From positions 6,110-70,109 of the forward strand of contig JBFFMY010000008.1 in NCBI GenBank assembly GCA_041563475.1: a stretch of DNA of 64,000 bases, written 5' to 3'. This DNA is from CAJXZP01 sp041563475 (lineage in GTDB: Bacteria; Bacteroidota; Bacteroidia; Flavobacteriales_G; Salibacteraceae). The position numbers and the translations under genes are program-made. This document shows positions 53,411 to 62,835 of this stretch, one piece after another. Numbering within the stretch: the first letter of the stretch is position 1; each line of letters begins with the position of its first letter. The notes under the pieces were generated by a model that was not told where the DNA came from, did not search any database, and saw only the letters and a program-made list of their open reading frames with translations.

Positions 53411-55213
53411 TTAGAATTGCTGAAAATAGTCCCAAACTATTTTCGCCTTTGCTTCCCCAATAAAAACTGATAATTCGTCTAAAGTAGATTCTTTTATACG
53501 TTTTACAGAACCTATTTTAGAGAGAAGTTCTTCCGCTGTTTTAGGGCCAATTCCTTTAATATCATGAAGCTCACTTTTAGTAATTGATTTACCTCTTTGT
53601 TTTCGGTGATGCGTTATTCCAAATCTATGGGCTTCATTTCGTAAAAACTGGATAATACGTAAACTTTCAGATCGTTTGTCTAGGTACAATGGAATTGAAT
53701 CTCCGGGAAAATATATTTCCTCCAACCTTTTGGCTATTCCAATAACGGCAATCTTTCCCATCAAACCTAGGCGTTCTAAACTATTAACCGCGGAGTGCAA
53801 TTGGCCTTTACCACCATCAATTACAATAAGTTGCGGAAGTGACTCACCTTCCTTAATTAGCCTACTGTAACGCCTGTATACCACTTCTTCCATAGAGGCG
53901 AAATCATCGGGACCAACTACTGTTTTAATGTTGAAATGGCGGTAATCTTTCTTAGATGGTTTAGCATTTTTAAAGACCACACAAGCGGCTACAGGAAACT
54001 CTCCTTGAATGTTTGAATTATCAAAACACTCAATATGTACAGGAAGATCTTTTAATCGCAGGTCTTTTTGAACCTGGTTCATCACTCTGTTGGAATGACT
54101 TTCTGGATCCACTTTTTCCATTGCCTTATATCTATCCATCATAAAATACTTGGCATTCCGTTGCGACATGTCAATGAGTTTTTTCTTATCGCCTATTTTG
54201 GGAATAGTCAATTGAACGTCTTCAATTTTCAGATCAATGGGCTGGGATAGATACAGTTCTTTCGATTGACTGTTAAACTTTTGACGAATTTCGGCTATAC
54301 CAATTGCGAGTAATTCTGTATCCGATTCATCTAATTTTTTTCTAATTTCTAAGGTGTGCAATTGAACAACTGCCCCACTATTAATTTTTAAAAAATTCAC
54401 GTATCCCGCATAAGAATCCGATATAATACTGAATACATCAACATCGTGAATTTTATAATTTACAACAGTTGATTTTGCCTGATAGTTTTCTAAAAGAATT
54501 ATGCGTTCTTTTAGTTCGTGGGCCTTTTCAAATTCCAATTTATCCGCGTAATGCGTCATTGTGGTTTTCAAATCACGTGTTAAATCACCCAAATTACCCT
54601 TTAAAATATGCCGAATTTCAGCAATGCTTTGTTGGTAATGAGTTTCTTGTTCTTTACCTTCACATCCTCCCAAACAATTTCCAATGTGGTATTCTAAACA
54701 CACTCTAAATTTTTTGTTTGCAATGTTAGATGGAGATAAGTTGTAGGAACATGTACGCAATTTGTAAAGTTTTGAAATGATGTTTAGCACAGTATGCATC
54801 ATACGAACTGAAGCATATGGGCCATAATATTCCGAGCCATCTTTTATGAGGTTACGGGTGGCAAAAACCCGTGGGAAAGGTTCTTTTTTAATGCAAATCC
54901 ACGGGTAAGTTTTGTCGTCTCTTAAGGCCACATTGTAATGTGGCTGGTGTTTTTTTATTAATGAATTTTCTAGTAACAGCGCCTCATACTCTGTCTCCAC
55001 CACAATATATTCTATATGGTCAATTTTTCTTACTAAAAGCTTTGTCTTATGGTTTTCGTATTTGATTTTATTGAAATACGAAGAGACTCTATTCTTTAAA
55101 TATTTAGCTTTTCCAACATAAAGAATTTTCCCGTTTCTGTCGTAAAAACGGTATACTCCGGGTTTTTTGGGCAAATGCCGTACAATTTCTTTGATGTGTT
55201 CAGGAGTCTCCAT
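53411..55213 (-). CDS. uvrC: excinuclease ABC subunit C
   Basis: 600 residues. UvrC makes the dual incision of nucleotide excision repair. The GIY-YIG nuclease domain (KKPGVYRFYDRNGKILYVGKAK, 16-37), UvrB-interacting coiled region (about 200-230), the RNase H-like C-terminal nuclease (HIECFDNSNIQGEFPVA, then VVYRRYSR) and the HhH end (LHDIKGIGPKTAEELL) are all present; length is normal. It is convergent with the DUF4837 gene and separated from the DUF3108 gene by 67 bases. A weak TTG-N23-TAATATTG promoter match lies upstream. Confidence 0.96.
   Translation of the reverse strand: METPEHIKEIVRHLPKKPGVYRFYDRNGKILYVGKAKYLKNRVSSYFNKIKYENHKTKLLVRKIDHIEYIVVETEYEALLLENSLIKKHQPHYNVALRDDKTYPWICIKKEPFPRVFATRNLIKDGSEYYGPYASVRMMHTVLNIISKLYKLRTCSYNLSPSNIANKKFRVCLEYHIGNCLGGCEGKEQETHYQQSIAEIRHILKGNLGDLTRDLKTTMTHYADKLEFEKAHELKERIILLENYQAKSTVVNYKIHDVDVFSIISDSYAGYVNFLKINSGAVVQLHTLEIRKKLDESDTELLAIGIAEIRQKFNSQSKELYLSQPIDLKIEDVQLTIPKIGDKKKLIDMSQRNAKYFMMDRYKAMEKVDPESHSNRVMNQVQKDLRLKDLPVHIECFDNSNIQGEFPVAACVVFKNAKPSKKDYRHFNIKTVVGPDDFASMEEVVYRRYSRLIKEGESLPQLIVIDGGKGQLHSAVNSLERLGLMGKIAVIGIAKRLEEIYFPGDSIPLYLDKRSESLRIIQFLRNEAHRFGITHHRKQRGKSITKSELHDIKGIGPKTAEELLSKIGSVKRIKESTLDELSVFIGEAKAKIVWDYFQQF
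53422..53444. other. hairpin in the uvrC coding end
   Basis: GAAAATAGT (53422-53430) pairs with ACTATTTTC (53436-53444), a perfect 9-bp stem with a five-base loop, just beyond the convergent stops. It is AT-rich and lacks a strong T-run on either side. It may help stop transcription from either side. Confidence 0.35.
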
Positions 55214-55280
55214 GTGGGATACAATATTAACGTATCAGAATTATGGAAGCCACAATGCACCGCACTTTTTAAGCAAATGC

Positions 55281-56084
55281 CTAGTTTAATTTCGCGAGTG
55301 GGTGACTAATTCTTTTCGCTGAGGTCAGTTCTAACTTAACAGAACCCACAATTACCTTCGCTTCAATCAGTATTGGAATTTTGTTTTTATCGTCAGAAAT
55401 GTATGCAGTAACATCAGAAGGATCATTGAATACCCTGCCTTTTTGGACTAAAGGTTGGAATTTGTAACAACGATACTTTCCGGATTTGATGGTTATTTTT
55501 TCTTTACCTAAATAACGAATTCTAATGGGTTCAACTTTCCCGTCAACAAAAGCTTTAAATGAAATTACATCACCAATTTTGTATTGGTCAAAATCAACAC
55601 TTCTCGCATAGTAATAGGCACTTACCAAATCTTGAATTCCATCAGGAACATCTACCGTATCGTTTTTTTCAGTAATCACATATTTATCAGAATGATTGAA
55701 ATTATATTCTTGGTCAAATACAAAACCACCTTCATCTACATGCCGCACAAAACGATAAGGCTCCAATGTTTTTGTATTCATATACGTGATATAGGAATCT
55801 CGTACTTTAAAAAACCAATCAAAGGCGCCAATGCTTTTTCCAATTCCCGTAACTTTTGTAGCAGGCTGCCCGTTAATGGTATAGGTTTCTTTATCTATTT
55901 CTACAGAGGCGGTTCCTGCGTTAATAATACCGTAGTGGACCAAATATTCCAGTTTTTCACCCTTATTAAAAACAGTGTAGGCTACAAATTTTAAACTCTC
56001 AGATTGATTATTTTGATTGGGGTTCACAAAAGCAAATTCAATAAAGCTTAGGCAAACTAAGACGAGAACAATTTGTTTTTTCAT
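55281..56084 (-). CDS. periplasmic DUF3108 protein
   Basis: 267 residues with a signal peptide (about 1-20, FIEFAFV). It has the DUF3108 pattern: GEKLEYLVHYGIINAGTASVEID, then FDWFFKVRDSYITYM, and a beta-rich C-terminal half ending in ISDDKNKIPILIEAKVIVGSVKLEL. The family is probably an outer-membrane or periplasmic lipid-related beta-sheet protein of unknown role. It shares strand with uvrC but is separated by 67 bases. A weak promoter match (TTG-N19-TATATTTT) lies upstream. Confidence 0.8.
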   Translation of the reverse strand: MKKQIVLVLVCLSFIEFAFVNPNQNNQSESLKFVAYTVFNKGEKLEYLVHYGIINAGTASVEIDKETYTINGQPATKVTGIGKSIGAFDWFFKVRDSYITYMNTKTLEPYRFVRHVDEGGFVFDQEYNFNHSDKYVITEKNDTVDVPDGIQDLVSAYYYARSVDFDQYKIGDVISFKAFVDGKVEPIRIRYLGKEKITIKSGKYRCYKFQPLVQKGRVFNDPSDVTAYISDDKNKIPILIEAKVIVGSVKLELTSAKRISHPLAKLN

Positions 56085-56394
56085 GATTTCCGATTTTATA
56101 TGTAAAACTTAAAAATATAACTTTTAGTGTGAAGGTTTCAAATGTCGTGCCGTTTTTTCATGCGCATAAAAGAACGGATTCCTTCTGCAGAATTGGGTAA
56201 TAAATTACGGAATGGGAAAAGTGCATTGCAAAAGATAAAAATTTTTATTCTAAAACCGCACTGACTTTTATCATGCTAAATTCTGATATAAGGTTGTCTT
56301 TATTAGCCTGTTGAGTTTGTAGTTTTATAGTTCAAAAAAAAAGAAATTGGAGGGGTGGAAACGCCTGTAGATTATAAACTAAAAACAAGATGTT
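56085..56394. other. 310-base intergenic stretch
   Basis: No confident feature. On the plus strand a 40-codon frame (56142-56264, starting MSCRFFMRI) has no recognised product. A weak promoter match for the EF-G-like gene is TTG (56294-56296), 23 bases, TAGTTTTA (56320-56327). No tRNA- or riboswitch-like structure is apparent. Confidence 0.4.
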
Positions 56395-58515
56395 ATGAAA
56401 GTATTCGATGAAAAACACATTAAGAATTTGGTGTTGCTTGGAAGCTCGAAATCAGGCAAGACAACTCTTGCCGAAACTATGCTTTTTGAAGCAGGTTTAA
56501 TTAGCCGAAGAGGTACGGTAGAAACAAAAAATACGGTTTCTGATTACCATGAAATAGAAAAAGAAAGACAAAGTTCTGTTTTTGCAACTCCCTTACACAC
56601 GGAGTGGAGAAACTATAAAATAAATATTATTGACACTCCTGGACTGGATGATTTCATTGGCGAGGTGGTGTCGTCCTTACGTGTAGCAAATACGAGTTTA
56701 ATGCTTATTAATGCGCAATATGGCGTGGAGGTTGGAACAGATTTAATCTGGCAACATGTAGAGCATTATAAAAAACCATTAATTTTTGCGATAAATCAAG
56801 TGGACCATGAAAAGTCTGATTTTGAAATGTCTTTGACCTCTTTAAGAGACCATTATGGTAGTGCTGTAACACAAATGCAATATCCAATAAATGAAGGGGA
56901 AGGCTTTAACCAAATTGTGGATTTGTTAAAAATGAAACTGTATAAATTTGGTCCAAATGGAGGTAAACCGGAGAAATTGGATATTCCTGCATCTGAGTTA
57001 GAAAAAGCAAACAGATTGCATAATGAGTTAGTTGAAAAGGCTGCAGAAAATGATGAGGCCTTAATGGAGCTGTATTTTGAAAAAGGTAATTTATCGGAAG
57101 ATGAACTAAGAATGGGATTGAAACTGGGAATGAGAAATCAAGAGATTTTCCCAGTATTCTGTTTATCGGCTAAAAATGATATGGGTTCAGGACGTTTAAT
57201 GGGCTTCATTGATAATGTTGCTCCTTCTGCCATTGATATGCATCCGGAAAAAACGGATGACGGCCATGAAATAGCGTATAAACTAGACGGCCCACCTGTG
57301 CTTTTTGTTTTCAAAACCTTAATTGAGCCCAATTTAGGGAAATTGTCTTTTTTTAAGGTGATTTCTGGCTCAGTGAAAACAGGGGATACTTTGATAAATC
57401 ATACTACCAATGAAGTAGAACATATTAATCAATTGTTCATTATGGATGGGCATGAGCGCAACCCTGTGGATCAATTGGTAGTTGGGGATATTGGTGCTAC
57501 CTTGAAACTTAAGAATACGGACACCAATCATACCTTGAGTTCTAAAAATGATAATGTTGGGATTAAACCAATTGTATTTCCAGAATCAAGAATTCGTACG
57601 GCTATTGTAGCAAATACGCGTAAGGATGATGAGAAAATTGGTGAGGTTTTGAAAAAAATATGTCAGGAGGATCCAACCGTTTGGTATGAGCACTCTAAGG
57701 AACTAAAACAGTTAATTATTCATTGTCAGGGTGAATTGCATTTATCGGTTATTAAATGGACAATGGAAAACCTATTTGGAATGGATATTAGTTTTGAAGA
57801 TCCAAAAATCCCATATAGAGAAACTATTCAAAAACCTGCAAACGCCTATTACAAGCACAAAAAACAATCAGGTGGTTCTGGTCAGTTTGCCGAAGTGTAT
57901 ATGGATATCGAACCGTGGAGTGAAGATTTACCAATGCCAGTAAAACGACCTGTGAGAGGTCAGGAATTAATTGATCTTCCTTGGGGAGGAAAATTGCATT
58001 ACATCAACTCCGTAGTGGGTGGGGTAATTGATTCACGTTTTTTACCTGCGATTCTAAAAGGTGTAATGGAAAAAATGGAAGAAGGTCCAATTACCGGTTC
58101 TTACGTACGGGATGTTAGAGTGGTAGTTTATGATGGAAAAATGCATGCGGTAGACTCCAACGAAATCTCGTTTAAATTGGCAGGCGCACACGCATTTAAA
58201 GATGCGTTTAAAGATGCCTCACCGAAAATTTTGGAGCCAATTTATGTTGTGGAAGTTCAGGCTCCAGAGGATGTTGTTGGGGAAGTAATGACTGATTTAC
58301 AAAGTCGAAGAGCAATTATTATGGGTATTGATTCTAAAGGGAAAAACCAAGTGATAATAGCTCATGTTCCTTTAGCTGAATTGAATAAGTATAGCACAAC
58401 TTTACGTTCATTGACCCATGGGTTAGCTAGTTTTACAAGTAAATTTCACGATTACGCTCCTGTTCCAGGTGATGAACAAAACAGATTAGCGTCAAAGTTC
58501 GCTGAGCAAGAATAA
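56395..58515 (+). CDS. EF-G-like translational GTPase
   Basis: 706 residues. GTPase motifs: G1 GSSKSGKTTL (16-25), G3 DTPGLDDF and G4 NQVD; then an elongation-factor domain II (GKLSFFKVISGSVKTGDTL), domain IV (YYKHKKQSGGSGQFAEVYMD) and domain V (EPIYVVEVQAPEDVVGEVM). The N-terminus is that of the EF-G type 2 group rather than the main EF-G; a second, non-essential or stress-type translocase or ribosome recycler is likely. It stands alone, with a bidirectional terminator downstream. Confidence 0.85.
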   Translation: MKVFDEKHIKNLVLLGSSKSGKTTLAETMLFEAGLISRRGTVETKNTVSDYHEIEKERQSSVFATPLHTEWRNYKINIIDTPGLDDFIGEVVSSLRVANTSLMLINAQYGVEVGTDLIWQHVEHYKKPLIFAINQVDHEKSDFEMSLTSLRDHYGSAVTQMQYPINEGEGFNQIVDLLKMKLYKFGPNGGKPEKLDIPASELEKANRLHNELVEKAAENDEALMELYFEKGNLSEDELRMGLKLGMRNQEIFPVFCLSAKNDMGSGRLMGFIDNVAPSAIDMHPEKTDDGHEIAYKLDGPPVLFVFKTLIEPNLGKLSFFKVISGSVKTGDTLINHTTNEVEHINQLFIMDGHERNPVDQLVVGDIGATLKLKNTDTNHTLSSKNDNVGIKPIVFPESRIRTAIVANTRKDDEKIGEVLKKICQEDPTVWYEHSKELKQLIIHCQGELHLSVIKWTMENLFGMDISFEDPKIPYRETIQKPANAYYKHKKQSGGSGQFAEVYMDIEPWSEDLPMPVKRPVRGQELIDLPWGGKLHYINSVVGGVIDSRFLPAILKGVMEKMEEGPITGSYVRDVRVVVYDGKMHAVDSNEISFKLAGAHAFKDAFKDASPKILEPIYVVEVQAPEDVVGEVMTDLQSRRAIIMGIDSKGKNQVIIAHVPLAELNKYSTTLRSLTHGLASFTSKFHDYAPVPGDEQNRLASKFAEQE

Positions 58516-58535
58516 ACGCAAATTTTTAGATTTAC

Positions 58536-58570
58536 AGAAGCCTTCTTTATGCAAATAAAGAGGGCTTTTT
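58536..58570. terminator. bidirectional terminator after the EF-G-like gene
   Basis: AAGCC (58538-58542) and GGCTT with inner TCTTTAT/ATAAAGA pairs, flanked by a T-run on the plus side. It separates the EF-G-like gene from the convergent polysaccharide gene. Confidence 0.75.
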
Positions 58571-60167
58571 AATTCGGGGAAATCCGTTTATCAGATTTTT
58601 CATAATAGATATCCATCGCTACGATAATAGCGACAAAAGCCCAAAATGGAACAGCTGCTTTATCGGTATCCAAAAAGTTATTTAGGGTGCCATGAACAAG
58701 GTAAGTTGTTAGACCAAGTATTGCACCCATTATTAAGGCTTTGTTTTTGGAGTCCTCTAATCGGTAATATGTAATAATACCTCTATAGTACAAAAAGAAT
58801 ATTAGGGTAATCCAAATAGCCAGCCCAGGAATTCCTTGCTCCGCAAGAGGTCCAAAATATTCTGAATGTGCATTACCTAAATTTCCGAAGTTTGTGGAAA
58901 TCACCGTTAAATCAGCGCTTGCTTGGTAGGGAGCATATAAAAAGGCATAAGTTCCAGGGCCAGTACCAACAATAGGACTTTCACCAAACATTTTAAAAGC
59001 GGCATTCCATCTGTTAAGTCGTTCCAAGTTACTTGCATCCGTTGCCACATTACTCATGGATACCACATGCTCAGCTAAATCACCAGAAGAATCTTGTCGG
59101 TTTTTTTCAAGCTTATGCATTACGGGAACCCAAAACATAACAATTATTGAAATGAGGGTTAAACCAGATAAGCTTACAATCCACCATCGAACTTTAATTT
59201 TAATTAGAACGTATAAACCTGCAGCAACAACCAAACTTACCCATGCAGCGCGTGTGTATGACAGTATTGTTCCAGCAACAAAAATCACCAATAAAACAGA
59301 GCCTAAAATTTTGGTGTTTATTTCCCATTTTAAACTATTTATTTGAGAAATCATCATAGGAATAAAAAATGCCATCATGGCACCATAAGAAGTGTGATCT
59401 CTAAAAAATGGTTGCATAACCCAATGAGCTGCTTGAATATCAAACCCGCGGACCGATTGTCGGATAATAGTATAAACAATTACCCCGGCCATGGGCACTA
59501 CAAAAAGCCAAGTGGCACGTATAATGTTTTTTTTGTTTTTGAAGAGTAAAATTCCAGCAAAATAGAATGGAACCACAAACCACAGTTTTGCCAATAAAAA
59601 CTTAAAGGAAATCAACGGCAAACGACTAAATAGCGAAGACATAAACAACCACAATAACATACTAATAACAGCTAAAGTTATGGGATGTTTTAAAATTTTT
59701 AAATCGTAACCTCCCGTGAAAAGTGATTTTAGAACAAAAACTACCAAAGCTCCAAAAAGTAGGGGGTCGGTCGGTATGGTTAATCCCATTCCTCCGCCCA
59801 CATCATCAACAGTTAAGGAGGCAGGAACAAGAAAAATAATTAAGAGTAATAGCCAGTCCAGTTTAAAAAGAGCCAAAGCCACAATGACTAAAGCCACTGG
59901 AATAGCCATGAAGTAAAACATCTCCAAGTAGATGAAAATTACGTTTAAAAGAGCAAATAAACCGACACCTAAATAAAGGGTTTGGTAGGAATTTTTCCTA
60001 GACTCGTTTTCATGATTTATTTTGGCGTATACCCCTAACGATAAAAACAAAATAATTACTGGGATAGGGATGAGGTAGAATGTTTCAAAATAGATAAACA
60101 ACCCATTAAGAAGTAGGAAAATTCCTACTGCAAAATACAAGATGTTATATGAATCCTTTTGAATCAA
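58569..60167 (-). CDS. O-antigen ligase/polymerase-like membrane protein
   Basis: 532 residues, about 12 membrane helices (for example NILYFAVGIFLLLNGLFIYF, WLLLLIIFLVPASL, FWAFVAIIVAMDIYY) with a large extracytoplasmic loop near 360-430 holding GTGPGTYAFLYAPYQ, typical of Wzy_C O-antigen ligases or polymerases. It joins polysaccharide units or transfers them to lipid. It follows the Wzz-like gene after 11 bases, so the two form an operon for surface polysaccharide chain control. Confidence 0.86.
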   Translation of the reverse strand: MIQKDSYNILYFAVGIFLLLNGLFIYFETFYLIPIPVIILFLSLGVYAKINHENESRKNSYQTLYLGVGLFALLNVIFIYLEMFYFMAIPVALVIVALALFKLDWLLLLIIFLVPASLTVDDVGGGMGLTIPTDPLLFGALVVFVLKSLFTGGYDLKILKHPITLAVISMLLWLFMSSLFSRLPLISFKFLLAKLWFVVPFYFAGILLFKNKKNIIRATWLFVVPMAGVIVYTIIRQSVRGFDIQAAHWVMQPFFRDHTSYGAMMAFFIPMMISQINSLKWEINTKILGSVLLVIFVAGTILSYTRAAWVSLVVAAGLYVLIKIKVRWWIVSLSGLTLISIIVMFWVPVMHKLEKNRQDSSGDLAEHVVSMSNVATDASNLERLNRWNAAFKMFGESPIVGTGPGTYAFLYAPYQASADLTVISTNFGNLGNAHSEYFGPLAEQGIPGLAIWITLIFFLYYRGIITYYRLEDSKNKALIMGAILGLTTYLVHGTLNNFLDTDKAAVPFWAFVAIIVAMDIYYEKSDKRISPN

Positions 60168-60178
60168 CTTGACGAGAA

Positions 60179-61210
60179 TTATTGTCCTTTAAGTTGATCA
60201 GCATATTTGTTGTAATTTTCTATTCCAATGATAATTAACACCGCTAAAAGGGCAGAAGCTAATGTGGAAACCACAACAATTAACCATCTAACTGGATACG
60301 CTTTTTTCTCCGCTGCCATGGCCTCATTAACGGTAAATTTCCACGTAAGGTCTTTTGTAGCATCTACTTTTATTTCATCGTATTTACCACGTAACAAGAC
60401 CAAACGTTCTCTTAAAAACTCTAGGTTTTCGGTCATCGATTTTGATGCAGATCCATACTTGGCTAATGTATCTAACTTCATTTGTAGCTGATTGACTGCG
60501 CGTGTATTATTTTGAGCCAAAGCCTGGTAATACACGCCCGTGATCATTTCGATTTGTTTCTCGTAATCTTGCACCCCTTTTTTTCTTAAAACGGTCAAAG
60601 AATCGTCTAACTCACTCATATAAGCTACTAAGCTATTGTATTCCTCATCCATGATTTCATAGGCGGCTTTTGCCCGTTCTTGAATCATTTCGTTTCGCAT
60701 AGTATCTACAAGTGCGGCAATTTCGTTTGCTAATAGAGCGGCAGTATCTGGGCTAATATCCATAACATCAATGCGAATAGAATTGAATTCTGTACGTCTA
60801 AAACTTACATTATCATCCCACGTTTTTGCTAGTTCAGTTTGCGCATATTTAGCACTTGGTTTGATGTCATAATGCTCCATCATGTTGTATTTACTCCACA
60901 AGCGCCATCTAATTTTGTCACTATTCAAAATTTGAAGCATGGCTTCGGCTTGTTCTTCCTCTCCAAATTTTGACAAGTCATTTTTTCCTTGTGCATCCTC
61001 CGTCATCAAACCCTTTGATAAGGAAGAGTTATTTGCGGGAAAGAAAATAGCAGTAGACAAATATTTAGGTGTAATCATTAACGAAACGGCAGCCGAAGTT
61101 ACAGCGGTAAGTGCCATTACAATAAGCAAAGGTTTTCGCCATTTTAAAATAAAAAACAGCAAACTTGCAGATGAAAAATCACTTGATTGAGAAGAATTGT
61201 TTTCAGACAT
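60179..61210 (-). CDS. Wzz-like polysaccharide chain-length determinant
   Basis: 343 residues. Membrane helices near both ends (about 25-46 and 309-331) flank a periplasmic region with long coiled-coil helices (about 165-290; LDDSLTVLRKKGVQDYEKQI), the architecture of Wzz-type co-polymerases that set polymer length. There is no cytoplasmic kinase domain. The gene is promoter-proximal (TAAATTTG at 61251-61244) and operonic with the ligase-like gene. Confidence 0.88.
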   Translation of the reverse strand: MSENNSSQSSDFSSASLLFFILKWRKPLLIVMALTAVTSAAVSLMITPKYLSTAIFFPANNSSLSKGLMTEDAQGKNDLSKFGEEEQAEAMLQILNSDKIRWRLWSKYNMMEHYDIKPSAKYAQTELAKTWDDNVSFRRTEFNSIRIDVMDISPDTAALLANEIAALVDTMRNEMIQERAKAAYEIMDEEYNSLVAYMSELDDSLTVLRKKGVQDYEKQIEMITGVYYQALAQNNTRAVNQLQMKLDTLAKYGSASKSMTENLEFLRERLVLLRGKYDEIKVDATKDLTWKFTVNEAMAAEKKAYPVRWLIVVVSTLASALLAVLIIIGIENYNKYADQLKGQ

Positions 61211-61243
61211 GTATGAGTATTTGAATTCCTTTTAAAGAGGTGC

Positions 61244-61251
61244 CAAATTTA
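61244..61251 (-). promoter_or_regulatory. putative -7 element of the Wzz-like operon
   Basis: TAAATTTG on the minus strand, a perfect TAnnTTTG, 33 bases before the ATG at 61210. A TTTCG upstream may be a poor -33. Confidence 0.5.
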
Positions 61252-61334
61252 TATAAAACCGCTTAACGAAATGTAGGTTGTTTTATTTTGATTTTGTGGA
61301 TAAATTCCAAAGGGTTGAAGAAAAAATATGCATA

Positions 61335-61370
61335 AAAACAAAGCAGGATTTACAATTGTAAATCCTGCTT
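61335..61370 (-). terminator. intrinsic terminator of the beta-helix-like lipoprotein gene
   Basis: A 30-base perfect palindrome, AAGCAGGATTTACAA (61341-61355) with its complement (61356-61370), and a GTTTTT tail on the minus strand. It lies about 57 bases beyond the stop. Confidence 0.85.
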
Positions 61371-61427
61371 CGATCGGAGTCTATATATATTAGGGATATA
61401 TAGAAATTGTTTGGCTTTTAGCCAATA

Positions 61428-62702
61428 TTATAAAGTAGTAGTCCAACCTGCTGTCCAATCATCACCCGCTTGAACTGCGCCAATATAGTTTGCAGAATTG
61501 AAGAATGAACCTAAAGTTGAAGGGTCTGTACTTTCAGAACCAGTATACGTCCCAACGTACCCAATTAAGAATGAAGCATCAGAATTTAAATTTTTAGCGT
61601 CACTTTGAAAAGGTGGGCAATCTTTCCATGCAATGGCACCAGGTCCAATTGAGTTGATGGTAGAAGTGACTAATAATGAACCATCCATCATGTTATCATA
61701 CGTTTGAGTTGCTGGTGCTTCATCCGAAACTCTTACACCTGAGGCTTGGGCATTTTTTACTATTAAATTGTAAAATTTACCTTTTGTACCCGCTCTTAAA
61801 CGTAATCCTGTATTTGATTGATCCCCATCATCAACAATTAATACAGTGATGTTTGACAAGGTAGGGTTTGAAAAAGGCTCTGCTGCATTATCGTCACCGT
61901 TATTGTCACACTCAAATCCTCTGTCACCTTTATCAGAATTTTGGTTAACTACTAAAAACTGCGCGTTTCCAGACCATCCTTGCGTCCAGTCAAAAGAATC
62001 ATCATGGTTTCCTGTAGAAATACAATAGCGAACATTTACGGACCCGCCAAAGAATTCAAATCCATCATCTGCACCTCTATAAGCTTGTAAGTATGAAAAA
62101 TCAGATCCAGAACCCACCCCATTAAATGAAAATCCATTTAATTCGTTATCCGTGCCTAAAATTCTACCGGCATACTCTACAACAACATATTTCATTGTTC
62201 CAGAATTGTCCGTATTATCGTTTCCGCCATAAGTTCCGGTTCCGCCTTCGCCTTCAGCTGAACCTCCAGCTACGTTAATTTTTCCGTATCCGTTAATGAT
62301 AATTCCACCCCAATCTCCAGGTAATGGGTTTGATTTTACAGTAGTAAATTTAATCGGATCTTGAGCGGTACCCACAGCGTTAATTTTACCTCCTTGAGCA
62401 ACAGCTAAGAATGCAGTTGCGCCATCGTCAGCAGCTTTTATTATAGTTCCTGCTTCGATAGTTAATGTACTTCCTTTTTTTACAAATACACCTCCAGAAA
62501 GCAACCAATTTGTGTTAGCTGTAAATGTGTAGTTGTTATTTAATGTACCTTGAATTTGGGTGTAATCAACACCACCAACAGTTACTGATTTTACAGTGTA
62601 TTCTTTGGTGTTTTCCTCGGGTGTATCATCTTTTTTACATGAAGATAAACCTACTAATGTAGCTAAGGTTAAAATTCCGATTGATTTGGTAAAAAGTTTC
62701 AT
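61428..62702 (-). CDS. beta-helix-like lipoprotein downstream of a TonB receptor
   Basis: 424 residues; lipobox LSSC with Cys22, then a threonine/aspartate-rich linker. The main domain resembles a right-handed beta-helix or pectate-lyase-like fold: KKGSTLTIEAGTIIKAADDG, DWGGIIINGYGKINVAGG, YVVVEYAGRILGTDNELNGF, RYCISTGNHDDSFDWTQGW, RAGTKGKFYNLIVKNAQASG. No catalytic residues can be assigned. Its position right after a TonB-dependent receptor on the same strand suggests a surface-exposed ligand-binding partner, though a 133-base gap with its own repeat array lies between. It is not a SusD homologue by sequence. Confidence 0.8.
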   Translation of the reverse strand: MKLFTKSIGILTLATLVGLSSCKKDDTPEENTKEYTVKSVTVGGVDYTQIQGTLNNNYTFTANTNWLLSGGVFVKKGSTLTIEAGTIIKAADDGATAFLAVAQGGKINAVGTAQDPIKFTTVKSNPLPGDWGGIIINGYGKINVAGGSAEGEGGTGTYGGNDNTDNSGTMKYVVVEYAGRILGTDNELNGFSFNGVGSGSDFSYLQAYRGADDGFEFFGGSVNVRYCISTGNHDDSFDWTQGWSGNAQFLVVNQNSDKGDRGFECDNNGDDNAAEPFSNPTLSNITVLIVDDGDQSNTGLRLRAGTKGKFYNLIVKNAQASGVRVSDEAPATQTYDNMMDGSLLVTSTINSIGPGAIAWKDCPPFQSDAKNLNSDASFLIGYVGTYTGSESTDPSTLGSFFNSANYIGAVQAGDDWTAGWTTTL

Positions 62703-62783
62703 TTTTTCTGTTTTTGGTTTGTTTGTTTTATTTCTGCAAATAACCGATATGGTTATTACTTTCGCCTTAAGTAAGCATTAACT

Positions 62784-62821
62784 AATGTTTAATTTACCCT
62801 GCCTAATGTTAACTAAATGTT
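62784..62821 (-). promoter_or_regulatory. phased AATGTT direct repeats upstream of the lipoprotein gene
   Basis: On the plus strand AATGTT occurs at 62784-62789, 62805-62810 and 62816-62821 (AACATT on the minus strand), spaced 21 and 11 bases. These are about two and one helical turns, as in Pho-box-like or other response-regulator operators. The repeats lie about 82-120 bases before the ATG at 62702. I see no clean TAnnTTTG between. Confidence 0.45.
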
Positions 62822-62835
62822 TAGTTGCAAATGGT

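Noticed and set aside
55584..55994. A 136-codon plus-strand frame inside the DUF3108 gene
   Set aside because: It is entirely within a well supported gene on the opposite strand, and the amino-acid composition is shadow-like.
56142..56264. A 40-codon plus-strand frame in the gap before the EF-G-like gene
   Set aside because: It is short, with no recognised motif and no clear start signals; kept only as a note in the gap description.
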